From Streptomyces antimycoticus (GTDB taxonomy: Bacteria; Actinomycetota; Actinomycetes; Streptomycetales; Streptomycetaceae), in the NCBI RefSeq assembly GCF_005405925.1, contig NZ_BJHV01000001.1, positions 6,200,001 to 6,264,000 on the forward strand: DNA of 64,000 nucleotides, read 5' to 3'. Shown one piece after another: positions 18,184 through 26,386 of this stretch. A model generated the notes under the pieces. It was given only the letters and a program-made list of their open reading frames with translations, did no database searches and had not been told where the DNA came from. Each line of letters starts with the position of its first letter. Positions within the stretch are counted from its first letter, which is position 1. A program made the position numbers and the translations under genes.

Positions 18184-19650
18184 ATGCGGCGCAGAACGCT
18201 TCTGACGGCGGCGGGCACCACTGTGCTCGGCGCCGCGCTCACGACCGGCACCGCCTGGGCCGACGAGACCATCGGCGTCGACCCGGGCGGCGACCACGGG
18301 GCCTGGGAGGGCTGGGGCACCTCGCTCGCCTGGTGGGCCAATCTCTTCGGGCAGCGGGACGACTTCGCCGATCTCTTCTTCACCTCCAAGGCCGTGGCCT
18401 ACGGCGGCGGATCGCTGCCCGGCCTCGGGCTGAACATCGCCCGCTACAACCTCGGCGGCTGCTCTTGGACCAGCGTGGCCGGCGAGTCCATGGTGGCCTC
18501 GCCCAGCATCCCCCGGTTCAAGCAGATCGAGGGCTACTGGCACGACTGGAACAGCGAGGACCCCGCCTCCTCGGCCTGGCACTGGAACGCCGACGCGGTC
18601 CAGCGGGCGGCGCTGGTCAAGGCCGTCCAACGCGGCGCCGTCAGCGAGCTGTTCTCCAACTCGCCCATGTGGTGGATGTGTCTCAACCACAACCCGTCCG
18701 GCGCGGCGGACGGCGGCAACAATCTCCAGTCCTGGAACTACCGCCAGTTCGCGCTCTATCTCGCCGCCACCGCCCGCTACGCCCAGGACCACTGGGGCGT
18801 CCGCTTCGCCACCGTCGAGGCGTTCAACGAGCCGTCCTCCGCGTGGTGGAAGGCCGACGGCACGCAGGAGGGCTGCCATATCGACGCGGCGGTCCAGCGG
18901 ACCGTCCTCGGCCACCTCCGCGCCGAGCTCGACGCGCGCGGGCTGGCCGGCACCCGGATCTCGGCGTCGGACGAGACCAGTTACGACCTGGCCCGCACCA
19001 CCTGGGGGTCCTTCGACACGGCCACCCGCGCCCTGGTCGACCAGGTCAACGTCCACGGCTACCAGGGCTCGGGCGGCCGCCGCGATCTGCTGTACACGGA
19101 TGTGCGTGCCGCCGGTAAGAAGCTCTGGAACTCCGAGACCGGCGATAAGGACGGCACCGGGCTGACCCTCGCCACCAACCTCTGCCTGGACTTCCGCTGG
19201 CTGCACCCCACCGCGTGGTGTTACTGGCAGGTCATGGACCCCAGCGCCGGCTGGGCGCTGATCCACTACGACCCGGACTCGGCCCAGCCCGGCGCCGTGC
19301 AGACCAAGTACTACGTGCTCGCCCAGTTCACCCGGCATATCCGCCCCGGGATGCGGATCCTGGACACCGGCTCGGACCACGCCGTCGCCGCGTACGACCC
19401 GGCCGCGCGGCGGCTCGTGCTCGTCGCCGTCAACCCCGGCGCCGCGCAGACGCTGACCTTCGACCTGTCCCGCTTCGGCCAGGTCACCGGGGGCGCCGGC
19501 GGGCTGGTGCCGCGCTGGTCCACCCACACCTCGGGCACCGGCGATCTGTACACCGCACGCCGGGACACGGCGCTGGACGGCAGGCGGCTGAGCGTTCCGT
19601 TCGCCGAGAAGTCGGTGCAGACGTTCCAGATCGACGGGGTGGTGGAGTAG
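18184..19650 (+). CDS. Secreted GH30-type endo-beta-1,6-galactanase-like glycosidase
   Basis: 488 residues from ATG18184, preceded by GGAGGGG. The N-terminus is a twin-arginine signal (RRRTLLTAAG), with likely cleavage after AWA near residue 26. The body is a TIM barrel beginning with WEGWGTSLAWWA, typical of GH30-related galactanases. The probable acid/base is E216 in FNEP and the nucleophile E318 in NSETG. A C-terminal beta-sandwich ends in FAEKSVQTFQI. The enzyme probably attacks arabinogalactan side chains or related plant polymers outside the cell. It reads away from the ribosomal protection gene; about 220 bases between them hold no further gene. Confidence 0.82.
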   Translation: MRRRTLLTAAGTTVLGAALTTGTAWADETIGVDPGGDHGAWEGWGTSLAWWANLFGQRDDFADLFFTSKAVAYGGGSLPGLGLNIARYNLGGCSWTSVAGESMVASPSIPRFKQIEGYWHDWNSEDPASSAWHWNADAVQRAALVKAVQRGAVSELFSNSPMWWMCLNHNPSGAADGGNNLQSWNYRQFALYLAATARYAQDHWGVRFATVEAFNEPSSAWWKADGTQEGCHIDAAVQRTVLGHLRAELDARGLAGTRISASDETSYDLARTTWGSFDTATRALVDQVNVHGYQGSGGRRDLLYTDVRAAGKKLWNSETGDKDGTGLTLATNLCLDFRWLHPTAWCYWQVMDPSAGWALIHYDPDSAQPGAVQTKYYVLAQFTRHIRPGMRILDTGSDHAVAAYDPAARRLVLVAVNPGAAQTLTFDLSRFGQVTGGAGGLVPRWSTHTSGTGDLYTARRDTALDGRRLSVPFAEKSVQTFQIDGVVE

Positions 19651-19659
19651 GGCGGGGTC

Positions 19660-20271
19660 TCACGCCGCCAGGTGGCGGACGATGCGGCGCAGCTGCTCCT
19701 CCCACCGCTCCTGGAATTCCTGCGAGCCCGGATCGATGCCGAAGATCTGGCGGACGGCGTGCGGCATCGTGGCGGGTGCGGAGACCACGGCGTAGCACAT
19801 CAGCAGCACGGCGGCCGGGTCGAGGTCGTCCGCCAGCTCGCCCGCCGCCTGCCGACGCCGTATGTCGGACAGGTCCTCGGGATGCTCGTCCGCCGTCTCC
19901 TCGCCGGTCAGCCCGCGCCAGACGGCCAGCCGGATGGCGCGGGGGTCGTCGAACGCCTCCCGGAGGTAGCGGACGATCAGCTCCTCGAAGGGGACCGCGG
20001 GGTCGTTGAAGGTCGCCTCGCGCGCCAGCCACTCGCGGGTGAGCTCCTGGTAAAGGCCCTCCTTGCCGCCGAAGTAGTAGGCGATCAGCTGCTTGTTGAG
20101 GCCCGCCCGGTCCGCGATGTCCTGGACGCGGGCGCCCGCGAACCCCTTCTCGGAGAACACGTCCCTGGCCGCCTCCATCAGCAGCCGCCGGGAGCGCTCC
20201 GGGCACTGCTTGCGCTCCTCGGGGGTGGGGGCGCGACGGGGCCTCTTGGGCGTCCCCTGCATGGTCGTCAT
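19660..20271 (-). CDS. TetR-family transcriptional regulator
   Basis: 203 residues. The N-terminal helix-turn-helix (about 28-75) contains VFSEKGFAGARVQDIADRAG and the family signature ending LIAYYFGGKEGLY. The C-terminal ligand domain is unremarkable. The gene is divergent from the NmrA-like gene at 20407, with a palindrome between them (20342-20357), so it probably represses that gene and itself. The ligand is unknown. It is convergent with the galactanase gene, whose stop is 10 bases away. Confidence 0.88.
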   Translation of the reverse strand: MTTMQGTPKRPRRAPTPEERKQCPERSRRLLMEAARDVFSEKGFAGARVQDIADRAGLNKQLIAYYFGGKEGLYQELTREWLAREATFNDPAVPFEELIVRYLREAFDDPRAIRLAVWRGLTGEETADEHPEDLSDIRRRQAAGELADDLDPAAVLLMCYAVVSAPATMPHAVRQIFGIDPGSQEFQERWEEQLRRIVRHLAA

Positions 20272-20341
20272 CTCCTCTTCCTCGGCCCGGACAGGCTAGC
20301 CGGGGGTCCCCGACAGGTTCTCATCTAATCGTTTGACATTG

Positions 20342-20357
20342 TCATCCGTTTGGATGA
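20342..20357. promoter_or_regulatory. Palindrome, likely operator of the divergent TetR regulator
   Basis: Perfect inverted repeat TCATCC-GTTT-GGATGA in the gap between the TetR gene and the NmrA-like gene. A TTGACA-like -35 (20333-20338) overlaps its left flank, so binding would block transcription toward the NmrA-like gene. Confidence 0.5.
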
Positions 20358-20406
20358 ACCTGGCTGCGGTTATGTACCCATCGCAGGACACGCGAGGAGA
20401 TTCATC

Positions 20407-21234
20407 ATGTTCGTGGTGACCGGAGCCACCGGAAACGTCGGCGGTTATGTGGTGAAGGAGCTGGCCGACGCGGGCGCGGAGGTGCTCGCGCTCACCCGCG
20501 ACCCCGAGGCGGCCCGGCTGCCGCAGGGCGTGCGGGCGGCCCGCACCGAGGAGATGCCCCTGGACGGCGCCACGGCGCTGTTCCTCAACCCCGCGGTGGT
20601 CTGGCAGGTCGGGTCCGAGAAGATCCTCGAGCGGGCCAAGGAGAGCGGCGTACGGCGGATCGTGATGCTCTCCTCGTCCTCCGTCCTGCAGGACCTCGAT
20701 CCGCACACCAACCCGATCGGCGTCCGCCACCGTGCGCTGGAGGACGAGGTCGAGGCCACGGGGCTGGAGTGGACGTTCCTCCGCCCGGGCGGCTTCGCCG
20801 CGAACTCCCTGCAGTGGGTGGACCAGATCAAGGCCGGGGACGTGGTGTACGGGCCGTACGCCGGGGCGCAGATGGCCGCCATCCACGAGGCCGACATGGG
20901 CGCGGTCGCCGCCCGTGCGCTGCTCGCCGACGACCTGGCCGGCCAGACGCCCGAGCTGACCGGACCCGAGTCGCTGAGCTTCGCCGATCAGGTGCGCATC
21001 ATCGGTGAGGTCGTCGGGCGGCCGCTGCGGTACGAGGAGATCCCGCCCGAGGCGGCGCGGGAGCGGATGGTCGGCGACTTCCTCACGCCGGAGATGGCGG
21101 ACTCGCTGCTGCGTGTCTTCGCGGAGTTGGTGGACCGGCCGCAGACGGTCTCGCCGGAGGTGGAGCGCATCACGGGGCGTCCCGGGCGTACGTTCGCGCA
21201 GTGGGTCGAGGACCACGTGGCCGACTTCCGCTGA
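20407..21234 (+). CDS. NmrA-like NAD(P)-binding SDR protein
   Basis: 275 residues, start ATG20407 with GAGGAG just upstream. An atypical short-chain dehydrogenase with nucleotide motif VTGATGNVGGYV at the N-terminus. The NmrA/ycfK-type fold is supported by LSSSSVLQD and WTFLRPGGFAANS. Members either reduce quinones or small molecules, or act as redox sensors; the substrate cannot be told. It is probably controlled by the adjacent TetR. Confidence 0.82.
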   Translation: MFVVTGATGNVGGYVVKELADAGAEVLALTRDPEAARLPQGVRAARTEEMPLDGATALFLNPAVVWQVGSEKILERAKESGVRRIVMLSSSSVLQDLDPHTNPIGVRHRALEDEVEATGLEWTFLRPGGFAANSLQWVDQIKAGDVVYGPYAGAQMAAIHEADMGAVAARALLADDLAGQTPELTGPESLSFADQVRIIGEVVGRPLRYEEIPPEAARERMVGDFLTPEMADSLLRVFAELVDRPQTVSPEVERITGRPGRTFAQWVEDHVADFR

Positions 21235-21242
21235 CCGGGGTT

Positions 21243-21540
21243 GCGCCTGCGGCGGGCCTTCCCCTACCCGCCCCTTCCCACAACCGGGGCTCCGCCCCGG
21301 ACCCCGCTCCTCAAGCGCCGGAGGGGCTGATTTCGGCTCCGGTGTCCCGGACCCCGTTCCTCAAGCGCCGGAGGGGCTGATTGCGGCTCCGGTGTCCCGG
21401 ACCCCGCTGCTCAAGCGCCGGACGGGCTGATTTCAGCCCGTCCGGCGCTTGAGGACACGCCCGAAGGGCGTCCGGGGCCCAGGGGCGGAGCCCCATGGTT
21501 CGGGAAGGGGCGGGTAGGGGAAGGACCGCCGCAGGCGCGC
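21243..21540. repeat. 300-bp imperfect inverted repeat containing three 50-bp tandem units
   Basis: The outer arms (about 21243-21302 and 21478-21540) pair with few mismatches; both contain the reverse-complementary versions of CCTTCCCCTACCCGCCCCTT. Inside lie direct repeats of 50 bases at 21299-21348 and 21349-21398, plus a shorter third unit from 21399, each carrying TCAAGCGCCGGAnGGGCTGA. This sequence type is a common Streptomyces intergenic repeat. No gene is seen here. It separates the NmrA-like gene from the convergent ku gene. Confidence 0.8.
21411..21452. terminator. Perfect 20-bp hairpin, bidirectional terminator
   Basis: The two arms at 21411-21430 and 21433-21452 are perfect reverse complements around a two-base loop. 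It lies between convergent genes (NmrA-like and ku), the usual place for a bidirectional terminator. Confidence 0.65.
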
Positions 21541-21573
21541 GGGCGGTGCGCGCTCGCCGGTGCCAGGGCCGCC

Positions 21574-22679
21574 TCAGGAGGCGGTCCGCGTGCCGCGCCT
21601 GCCCGTCTGCTTCTTCGCGGTGGTCTTCTTGGCCGCGGCCTTCTTCGTGCCCGTCTGCTTCCGCCCGGCAGCCTTCCCCGCAGGCTCCTCCGCCGACTTG
21701 GCGGCCTTGGCCGCCTTCGTCCCGCTCCTCTTCGCCGCCGTCTTCTTCTCGCCCGCGGGGGCCTTCTTCGCCGCGGCCTTCTTCGCCGGTGCCTTCTTAC
21801 GGCCGCGCAGCTCATGGACCGTCGCCTCCGCCCCTTCCTCCTCTTCCCCGGCCTCGCCCTCCGCGGCCTCCCCGCCCTCCCCAGCCTCGCCGCCCTCCTC
21901 GCCCCGGGCCTCCTTGGCGCTGCGGACGCTCTCCTTCAGCGCCGCCATCAGGTCGACCACCTGCGCGCCCGCGGGCCGCTCACCGGGCTCGGCGATGGGC
22001 GTGGCGCCGGACACCTTCGCCGCCACCAGCTCCTCCAGCGCCTCGTGGTACTCGTCGTGCAGATCGTTCAGATCCACCTCGCCGAGCGTCTCCATCAGGG
22101 TGTCGGCGAGGTCCAGTTCGGCCGGCTTGACGGTCACCTTCTCCTTGGGGCCACCCCAGCGGGCTCGCGCACCTCGTCCGGCCAGAGCAGCCGGTGCAGT
22201 GCGATGGTGTCGCCCACGACGCGGAGCATCCCCAGCCGCTCGCGGCCACGGTGGGCGTATTTGGCGATGGCGACCTTCTCGCTGCGCTTGAGCGCCTCGC
22301 GCAGCAGGGTGTACGGCTTGGCCCCGGCGGCGCCGGTGGTGCCCAGGTAATAGGCGTCGCCCATCTGCAGGGGGTCGATCTCGGCGGCGGAGATGAACGC
22401 CTCGATCTCCAGGGTGTGGGTGGTGGGCAGCGGAAGGGCCGCGAGGTCGTCGTCGGTGATCGGGACCAGCGCGCCGTCCGCGTCCTCGTACGCCCGCCCG
22501 ATCTCGCTCGACTCGACCGGACTGTCCTCGAGCTCGCAGACCTTGCGGTAGCGGATGCGGCCGCCGTCGCGGGTGTGGATCTGCCGGAACGAGATCGAGT
22601 GGTCCTCGGTGGCCGGATAGATCTTGATCGGAATGCTCACCAGGCCGAAGGAAATGTTCCCATTCCAGATAGATCGCAT
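21574..22679 (-). CDS. ku: Ku DNA end-binding protein (frameshift at 22147-22150)
   Basis: About 368 residues after repair. ATG22679 begins MRSIWNGNISFGLVSIPIK, the classic bacterial Ku start. The Ku core runs to about residue 250, followed by a lysine/alanine-rich tail (AAKKAPA type) that is typical of Streptomyces Ku and binds DNA. The frame breaks at GGGG 22147-22150 (CCCC on the coding strand); one more C gives VAPKEKVTVKP, linking both halves. Ku bridges double-strand breaks in NHEJ and recruits the polymerase and ligase encoded divergently next door. Confidence 0.9.
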
Positions 22680-22709
22680 GCTTGATCCCTTTCGTGAGAT
22701 TCTTATCGT

Positions 22710-23666
22710 ATGTCCCCGATCGCGGAGGTGGAGGGGCGGCGGATCACGCTCAGGAACCTCGACAAGGTCATCCATCCGGCCACCGGCACCACAAAGGGCG
22801 AGCTGCTGCACTACCTGGCGTCGGCCGCGGACGCGCTCCTCGGCCATCTGCACGGGCGGCCGCTGGCGTTCCTCCGTTACCCGGACGGCCCCGACGGCCA
22901 GAAGTTCTTCACCAAGAACCCGCCTCCGGGCACGCCTTCGTGGGTGACGACGGCCGAGGTCACCCGCCATAAGGGGGAGACCGCGGAGCAGGTGCTGATC
23001 CAGGACCTGCCCTCGCTGATGTGGGCGGCCAACCTCGTGGTGGAGCTCCACGCCCCGATGTGGCGGATCGACCAGGGCGTGGGCATCGCCGACCGGCTCG
23101 TCTTCGACCTCGACCCCGGGCCGCCCGCCACGATCGTGGACTGCCGCGTCGTCGCCGTATGGCTGCGCGAGCGGCTGGCCGCCGACGGCCTTACGGCGTA
23201 CGCGAAGACCAGTGGCTCCAAGGGGCTGCATCTGCTGGTGCCGGTGGAGCCGACCCCCTCCCGCCAGGTCACCGCCTACGCCAGACGGCTGGCCCTGGAG
23301 GCCGCGAACGCCATGCCGGACCTGGTCATCCGCAAGATGACCCGCGCCCTGCGCCCGGGGAAGGTCTACGTGGACTTCAGCCAAAACGCGGCCGCGAAGA
23401 CCACCGCCGCCCCCTACACCCCCCGCGCCGTCCCCGAACCGGCCGTCTCCACGCCCGTCACCTGGGAGGAGGTCGAGGAGTGCCAGGCCCCGGCGGCGCT
23501 GTCCTTCCTGATCGACGACATCCCCGCGCGGCTCGAACACCACGGGGATCTGCTGGCCCCGCTGCTGGACCCCGGGCAGGCGCGCCCGCTGCCGACGGGC
23601 GAGGGCGGTGCCCGTGAAAGCGACGGAGAAGAGGACGCCGACGACGAAGGCGCGGTCGACCGATGA
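22710..23666 (+). CDS. LigD-type NHEJ polymerase/primase
   Basis: 318 residues. A stand-alone archaeo-eukaryotic primase-like polymerase of the LigD PolDom family. Motifs seen: RYPDGPDGQKFFTKN (phosphate-binding pocket), RLVFDLDPG (catalytic DxD metal site) and KTSGSKGLHLLVP. It fills gaps with ribo- or deoxynucleotides at Ku-bound ends. In Streptomyces the polymerase and ligase are often separate proteins, as here. It is divergent from ku (30 bases) and overlaps the ligase gene by four bases. Confidence 0.9.
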   Translation: MSPIAEVEGRRITLRNLDKVIHPATGTTKGELLHYLASAADALLGHLHGRPLAFLRYPDGPDGQKFFTKNPPPGTPSWVTTAEVTRHKGETAEQVLIQDLPSLMWAANLVVELHAPMWRIDQGVGIADRLVFDLDPGPPATIVDCRVVAVWLRERLAADGLTAYAKTSGSKGLHLLVPVEPTPSRQVTAYARRLALEAANAMPDLVIRKMTRALRPGKVYVDFSQNAAAKTTAAPYTPRAVPEPAVSTPVTWEEVEECQAPAALSFLIDDIPARLEHHGDLLAPLLDPGQARPLPTGEGGARESDGEEDADDEGAVDR

Positions 23667-24601
23667 CGTCGTCCGCTGAGCCGCCCCTTCAGCCGCCCGT
23701 GGACGTGGCGCTGGCCCGCGTCGTCCCCACCCTGCCGACCGCCCCGCCCGGACGGCGGCTGGCCTACGAGCCCAAGTTCGACGGCCATCGGCTGCTGATC
23801 TTCCGGCTGGCGGACACCGTAAGGATGCAGGCCCGCTCCGGCCGCATCATCACCCGCGCCTTCCCCGACCTGGAGGCCGCCGCGCGGCCGCTGCCGCCCG
23901 GCACGGTCCTCGACGGCGAGGTGGTGGTGTGGTCGGGCAACCGTACGGACTTCGCCGCCGTCCAGAAGCGCGCCTTCGCCGCGTCCGAGTCCCGGGCGGG
24001 GAGGCTCGCCCGGGAACTGCCCGCCTCCTACGCCGCCTTCGACCTGCTCGCGATCGGCGAGGAGGATCTGCGGCCGCTTCCGTACGAACAGCGCCGGGCC
24101 AGGCTGATGGCGCTCCTCGAACCCCTCGGCCCACCGCTCCAGGCCGTGCCGATGACGACCGATCCGCAGCTCGCCGCCACCTGGTACGAGTCGCTTCTGG
24201 AGATCGGTATCGAGGGTCTGGTCGTCAAGGAGCTGGACCAGCCCTACCGGCCGGGCCGCCACTGGCGGAAGGTGCGCCACTCGGAGACGCGTGACGCCGT
24301 CGTCGTGGGCGTCGTCGGCCCCCGGCTCCGCCCGCGCGCCCTGGCGCTGGTGCTCCCCGGCGACGACGCGCCCGTGATCTCCGCCCCGCTCGCCACGGCC
24401 GTCCGGGCCCAGCTCAGCACGGCCCTGCGCGATCTGCCCGACCTGCAGCCCCCGCCCGCCGAACTCCCCACCGCCCTGGACCGGGTCGGCGCCGAGATCG
24501 CCTACCGCCCGATCACCCCGGACCTGACGGTCGAGGTCCGCCAGGAAGGCACGGTCCGCCACGCGGCGACGAGGGTCATGCGCCTCCGCATCCCCGACTG
24601 A
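23663..24601 (+). CDS. ATP-dependent DNA ligase (NHEJ)
   Basis: 312 residues. Motif I EPKFDGHR gives the adenylated lysine K38. Later nucleotidyltransferase motifs include DGEVVV and EGLVVKE, and HWRKVRH is motif V-like. A short OB-fold C-terminus is present, so this is the core ligase form. It is translated by coupling with the polymerase gene (ATGA overlap). The last 26 bases overlap the convergent PLP enzyme gene. Confidence 0.9.
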   Translation: MTSSAEPPLQPPVDVALARVVPTLPTAPPGRRLAYEPKFDGHRLLIFRLADTVRMQARSGRIITRAFPDLEAAARPLPPGTVLDGEVVVWSGNRTDFAAVQKRAFAASESRAGRLARELPASYAAFDLLAIGEEDLRPLPYEQRRARLMALLEPLGPPLQAVPMTTDPQLAATWYESLLEIGIEGLVVKELDQPYRPGRHWRKVRHSETRDAVVVGVVGPRLRPRALALVLPGDDAPVISAPLATAVRAQLSTALRDLPDLQPPPAELPTALDRVGAEIAYRPITPDLTVEVRQEGTVRHAATRVMRLRIPD

Positions 24602-25562
24602 CGTCGCGCGCGGCGCGTCCCGGCTCCGGATCCGGCGGCCCGGTGACGACCGCCGTCACCCGGCTGCCCGGGGTCAGTTCGCCCCGCTCCACCAGCCCGT
24701 ACACACCCCACAGCATCTTCGCCACATACCGCCGCTCCACCCGCACCCCCTGCCGCTCCTCGAACCGGGCCGCGAACGCCTCCAACTCCACCGGAACGCG
24801 CCCGTACCCACCGCCGTGACAGCCGTGCTCGATCCGCCAGTTGCCGAATGTCCGCCCCCATCCGCGCCGGTGCAGCTCGGCCACCTCGCCCTCCAGATAG
24901 CCGTCCGCCCCCTTCAGGACGGCGAACCCCACCGCCCGCGCACCGGCCGGGAGGGCGGTGGCGATACCGGCGAGGGTGCCGCCCGTGCCGACGGCGCAGC
25001 ACACCACATCGCGGGAGCCGAGGTCGGGCAGCTCCGCGACGAGCTCCGCGGCCCCGCCCGCCGCCAGGACGTTCGTACCGCCCTCCGGGAGGACGTGGGC
25101 GCGCCCCCACCGTTCCTCCAGCACCCGCAGCGTGCCCGGGTCGTCCTCGCTCAGGCCGCGCAGCGTCTCGCGGTAGGCGGAGCGGCTGACGAAGGCCAGC
25201 TCCATGCCGTGCTCCTCGGCCCGTGCCAGCGACCAGTTGCGCGGCGCGCCCGCCAGCTCGTCGCCCCGGATGACCCCGACCGTCGCCAGGCCGTACGCGG
25301 CGCCCGCCGCCGCCACCGCGCGGATGTGGTTGGAGTACGCCCCGCCGAAGGTGAGCAGCCGGGTGTGACCCTGCTCGACGGCCGCGCGCAGATTCGGGGT
25401 GAGCTTGCGCCACTTGTTGCCCGGCACCAGCGGATGGATGAGATCGTCCCGCTTCAGCCGCAGCTCCACGCCCCGCTCGGCGAGCCATGGGTCGGCCACG
25501 TCCCACACGGGGGACGGCAGCCGGGGCCGTATCGGGCCGGAGGTGTCCATCGGGCGTCTCAC
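24576..25562 (-). CDS. PLP-dependent ACC deaminase/D-cysteine desulfhydrase family protein
   Basis: 328 residues. Fold type II PLP enzyme: KRDDLIHPLVPGNKWRKL holds the Schiff-base lysine region, FGGAYSNHI follows, and GTGGTLAG is the phosphate-binding glycine loop. The family includes 1-aminocyclopropane-1-carboxylate deaminase and D-cysteine desulfhydrase; the substrate cannot be decided by eye. ATG25562 may start at MRRPMDTSG or, five codons in, at MDTSG. The 3' end overlaps the ligase gene by 26 bases in convergent orientation. Confidence 0.82.
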   Translation of the reverse strand: MRRPMDTSGPIRPRLPSPVWDVADPWLAERGVELRLKRDDLIHPLVPGNKWRKLTPNLRAAVEQGHTRLLTFGGAYSNHIRAVAAAGAAYGLATVGVIRGDELAGAPRNWSLARAEEHGMELAFVSRSAYRETLRGLSEDDPGTLRVLEERWGRAHVLPEGGTNVLAAGGAAELVAELPDLGSRDVVCCAVGTGGTLAGIATALPAGARAVGFAVLKGADGYLEGEVAELHRRGWGRTFGNWRIEHGCHGGGYGRVPVELEAFAARFEERQGVRVERRYVAKMLWGVYGLVERGELTPGSRVTAVVTGPPDPEPGRAARDVSRGCGGA

Positions 25563-25593
25563 CCGTCCATTCTCGCCGCCGTGTCACGGAGGG

Positions 25594-25641
25594 CCGACGC
25601 GTCGGGAAATGTTGACGCGTCGGGAATCTCCGACGTAATCT
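25594..25641 (+). promoter_or_regulatory. arsR-type gene promoter with repeated operator
   Basis: TTGACG (25612-25617) and TAATCT (25636-25641) form a -35/-10 pair with an 18-base spacer. Transcription would start about at the GTG25649, so the mRNA would be leaderless. The palindrome CCGACGCGTCGG (25594-25605) and a second GACGCGTCGGGA (25615-25626) inside the spacer look like autoregulatory ArsR sites. Confidence 0.55.
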
Positions 25642-25648
25642 CCGGGGT

Positions 25649-25960
25649 GTGCCCACAGACGTCTTCAGCGCGCTCGCCAACCCCGTGCGCCGCAAGCTGC
25701 TCGACTGCCTCCGGGACGGCCCCCGCGCCGTCAACGACCTCGCGGGCGAGTTCGAGCTGAGCAGACCGGCGATCTCGGAACATCTCCAGGTGCTCCGGCA
25801 GGCCCGGCTCGTACGGGAGGAGCCGCGGGGACGGCAGCGGTACTACCACCTGGAGCCGGATCCGCTCGCCGAGGTGCAGCAGTGGCTGCATCCCTTCGAG
25901 CACTACTGGCGCGCCCGGCTCCGCACGCTGCGCGACGTCCTCGACGAGGAGAACCCATGA
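25649..25960 (+). CDS. ArsR-family winged-helix regulator
   Basis: 103 residues from GTG25649. Winged helix with VRRKLLDCLRDGPRAVNDLA and the recognition helix SRPAISEHLQVLRQAGL-like (here ARLVREE). The family group that pairs with SRPBCC proteins usually lacks metal cysteines; only one Cys is present. No ribosome-binding site precedes the start, consistent with a leaderless mRNA. The stop overlaps the ATG of the SRPBCC gene. Confidence 0.88.
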   Translation: MPTDVFSALANPVRRKLLDCLRDGPRAVNDLAGEFELSRPAISEHLQVLRQARLVREEPRGRQRYYHLEPDPLAEVQQWLHPFEHYWRARLRTLRDVLDEENP

Positions 25961-26369
25961 CCGAGCCCGATGCCATCCACTGCGACCAGTTCCTGCCCCA
26001 CCCCCGGCCACCGTGTGGAAGGCCCTCACCGATCCGCGGCTGCACGCACAGTGGTGGGCCGCGGGCGACGTGCGGGCGGAGGTCGGCCACCGGTTCACGC
26101 TGGACATGGGGAAGTGGGGGGAGCAGCCCTGTGAGGTGATCGAGGTCGAGCCCGAGCGGCTGCTGAGCTACCGCTTCGCCCAGACCACTCTCGACACCAC
26201 CATCACCTGGCGCCTCGAACCGGAGGGCAACGGCACCCGGCTCTTCCTCGAGCACGCCGGATTCGACCTCGACACCCCGATGGGCAGGACGGCAATCGAG
26301 GGGATGGGCCGCGGCTGGCCCTCGCTGCTCCGACGCCTCGCGACGGTCCTCGGCGAAGTGGCGGGTTGA
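25957..26369 (+). CDS. SRPBCC (AHSA1/START-like) protein, frameshift at 26001-26005
   Basis: About 137 residues after repair: adding one C to the five-C run at 26001-26005 joins LPHP to PATVWKALTDPRLHAQWW. The AHSA1-type beta-barrel signature includes VEPERLLSYRF, TTITWRLEPEGNGTRLFLEH and a C-terminal helix. Such proteins bind hydrophobic ligands and often form an operon with ArsR regulators, as here (ATGA overlap). Confidence 0.82.
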
Positions 26370-26386
26370 CCAGTGGAGCGCGAGCG

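Noticed and set aside
21299..21446. Three 50-bp direct repeats as a CRISPR array
   Set aside because: There are no unique spacers of regular length; the repeats are contiguous and no cas genes are nearby.
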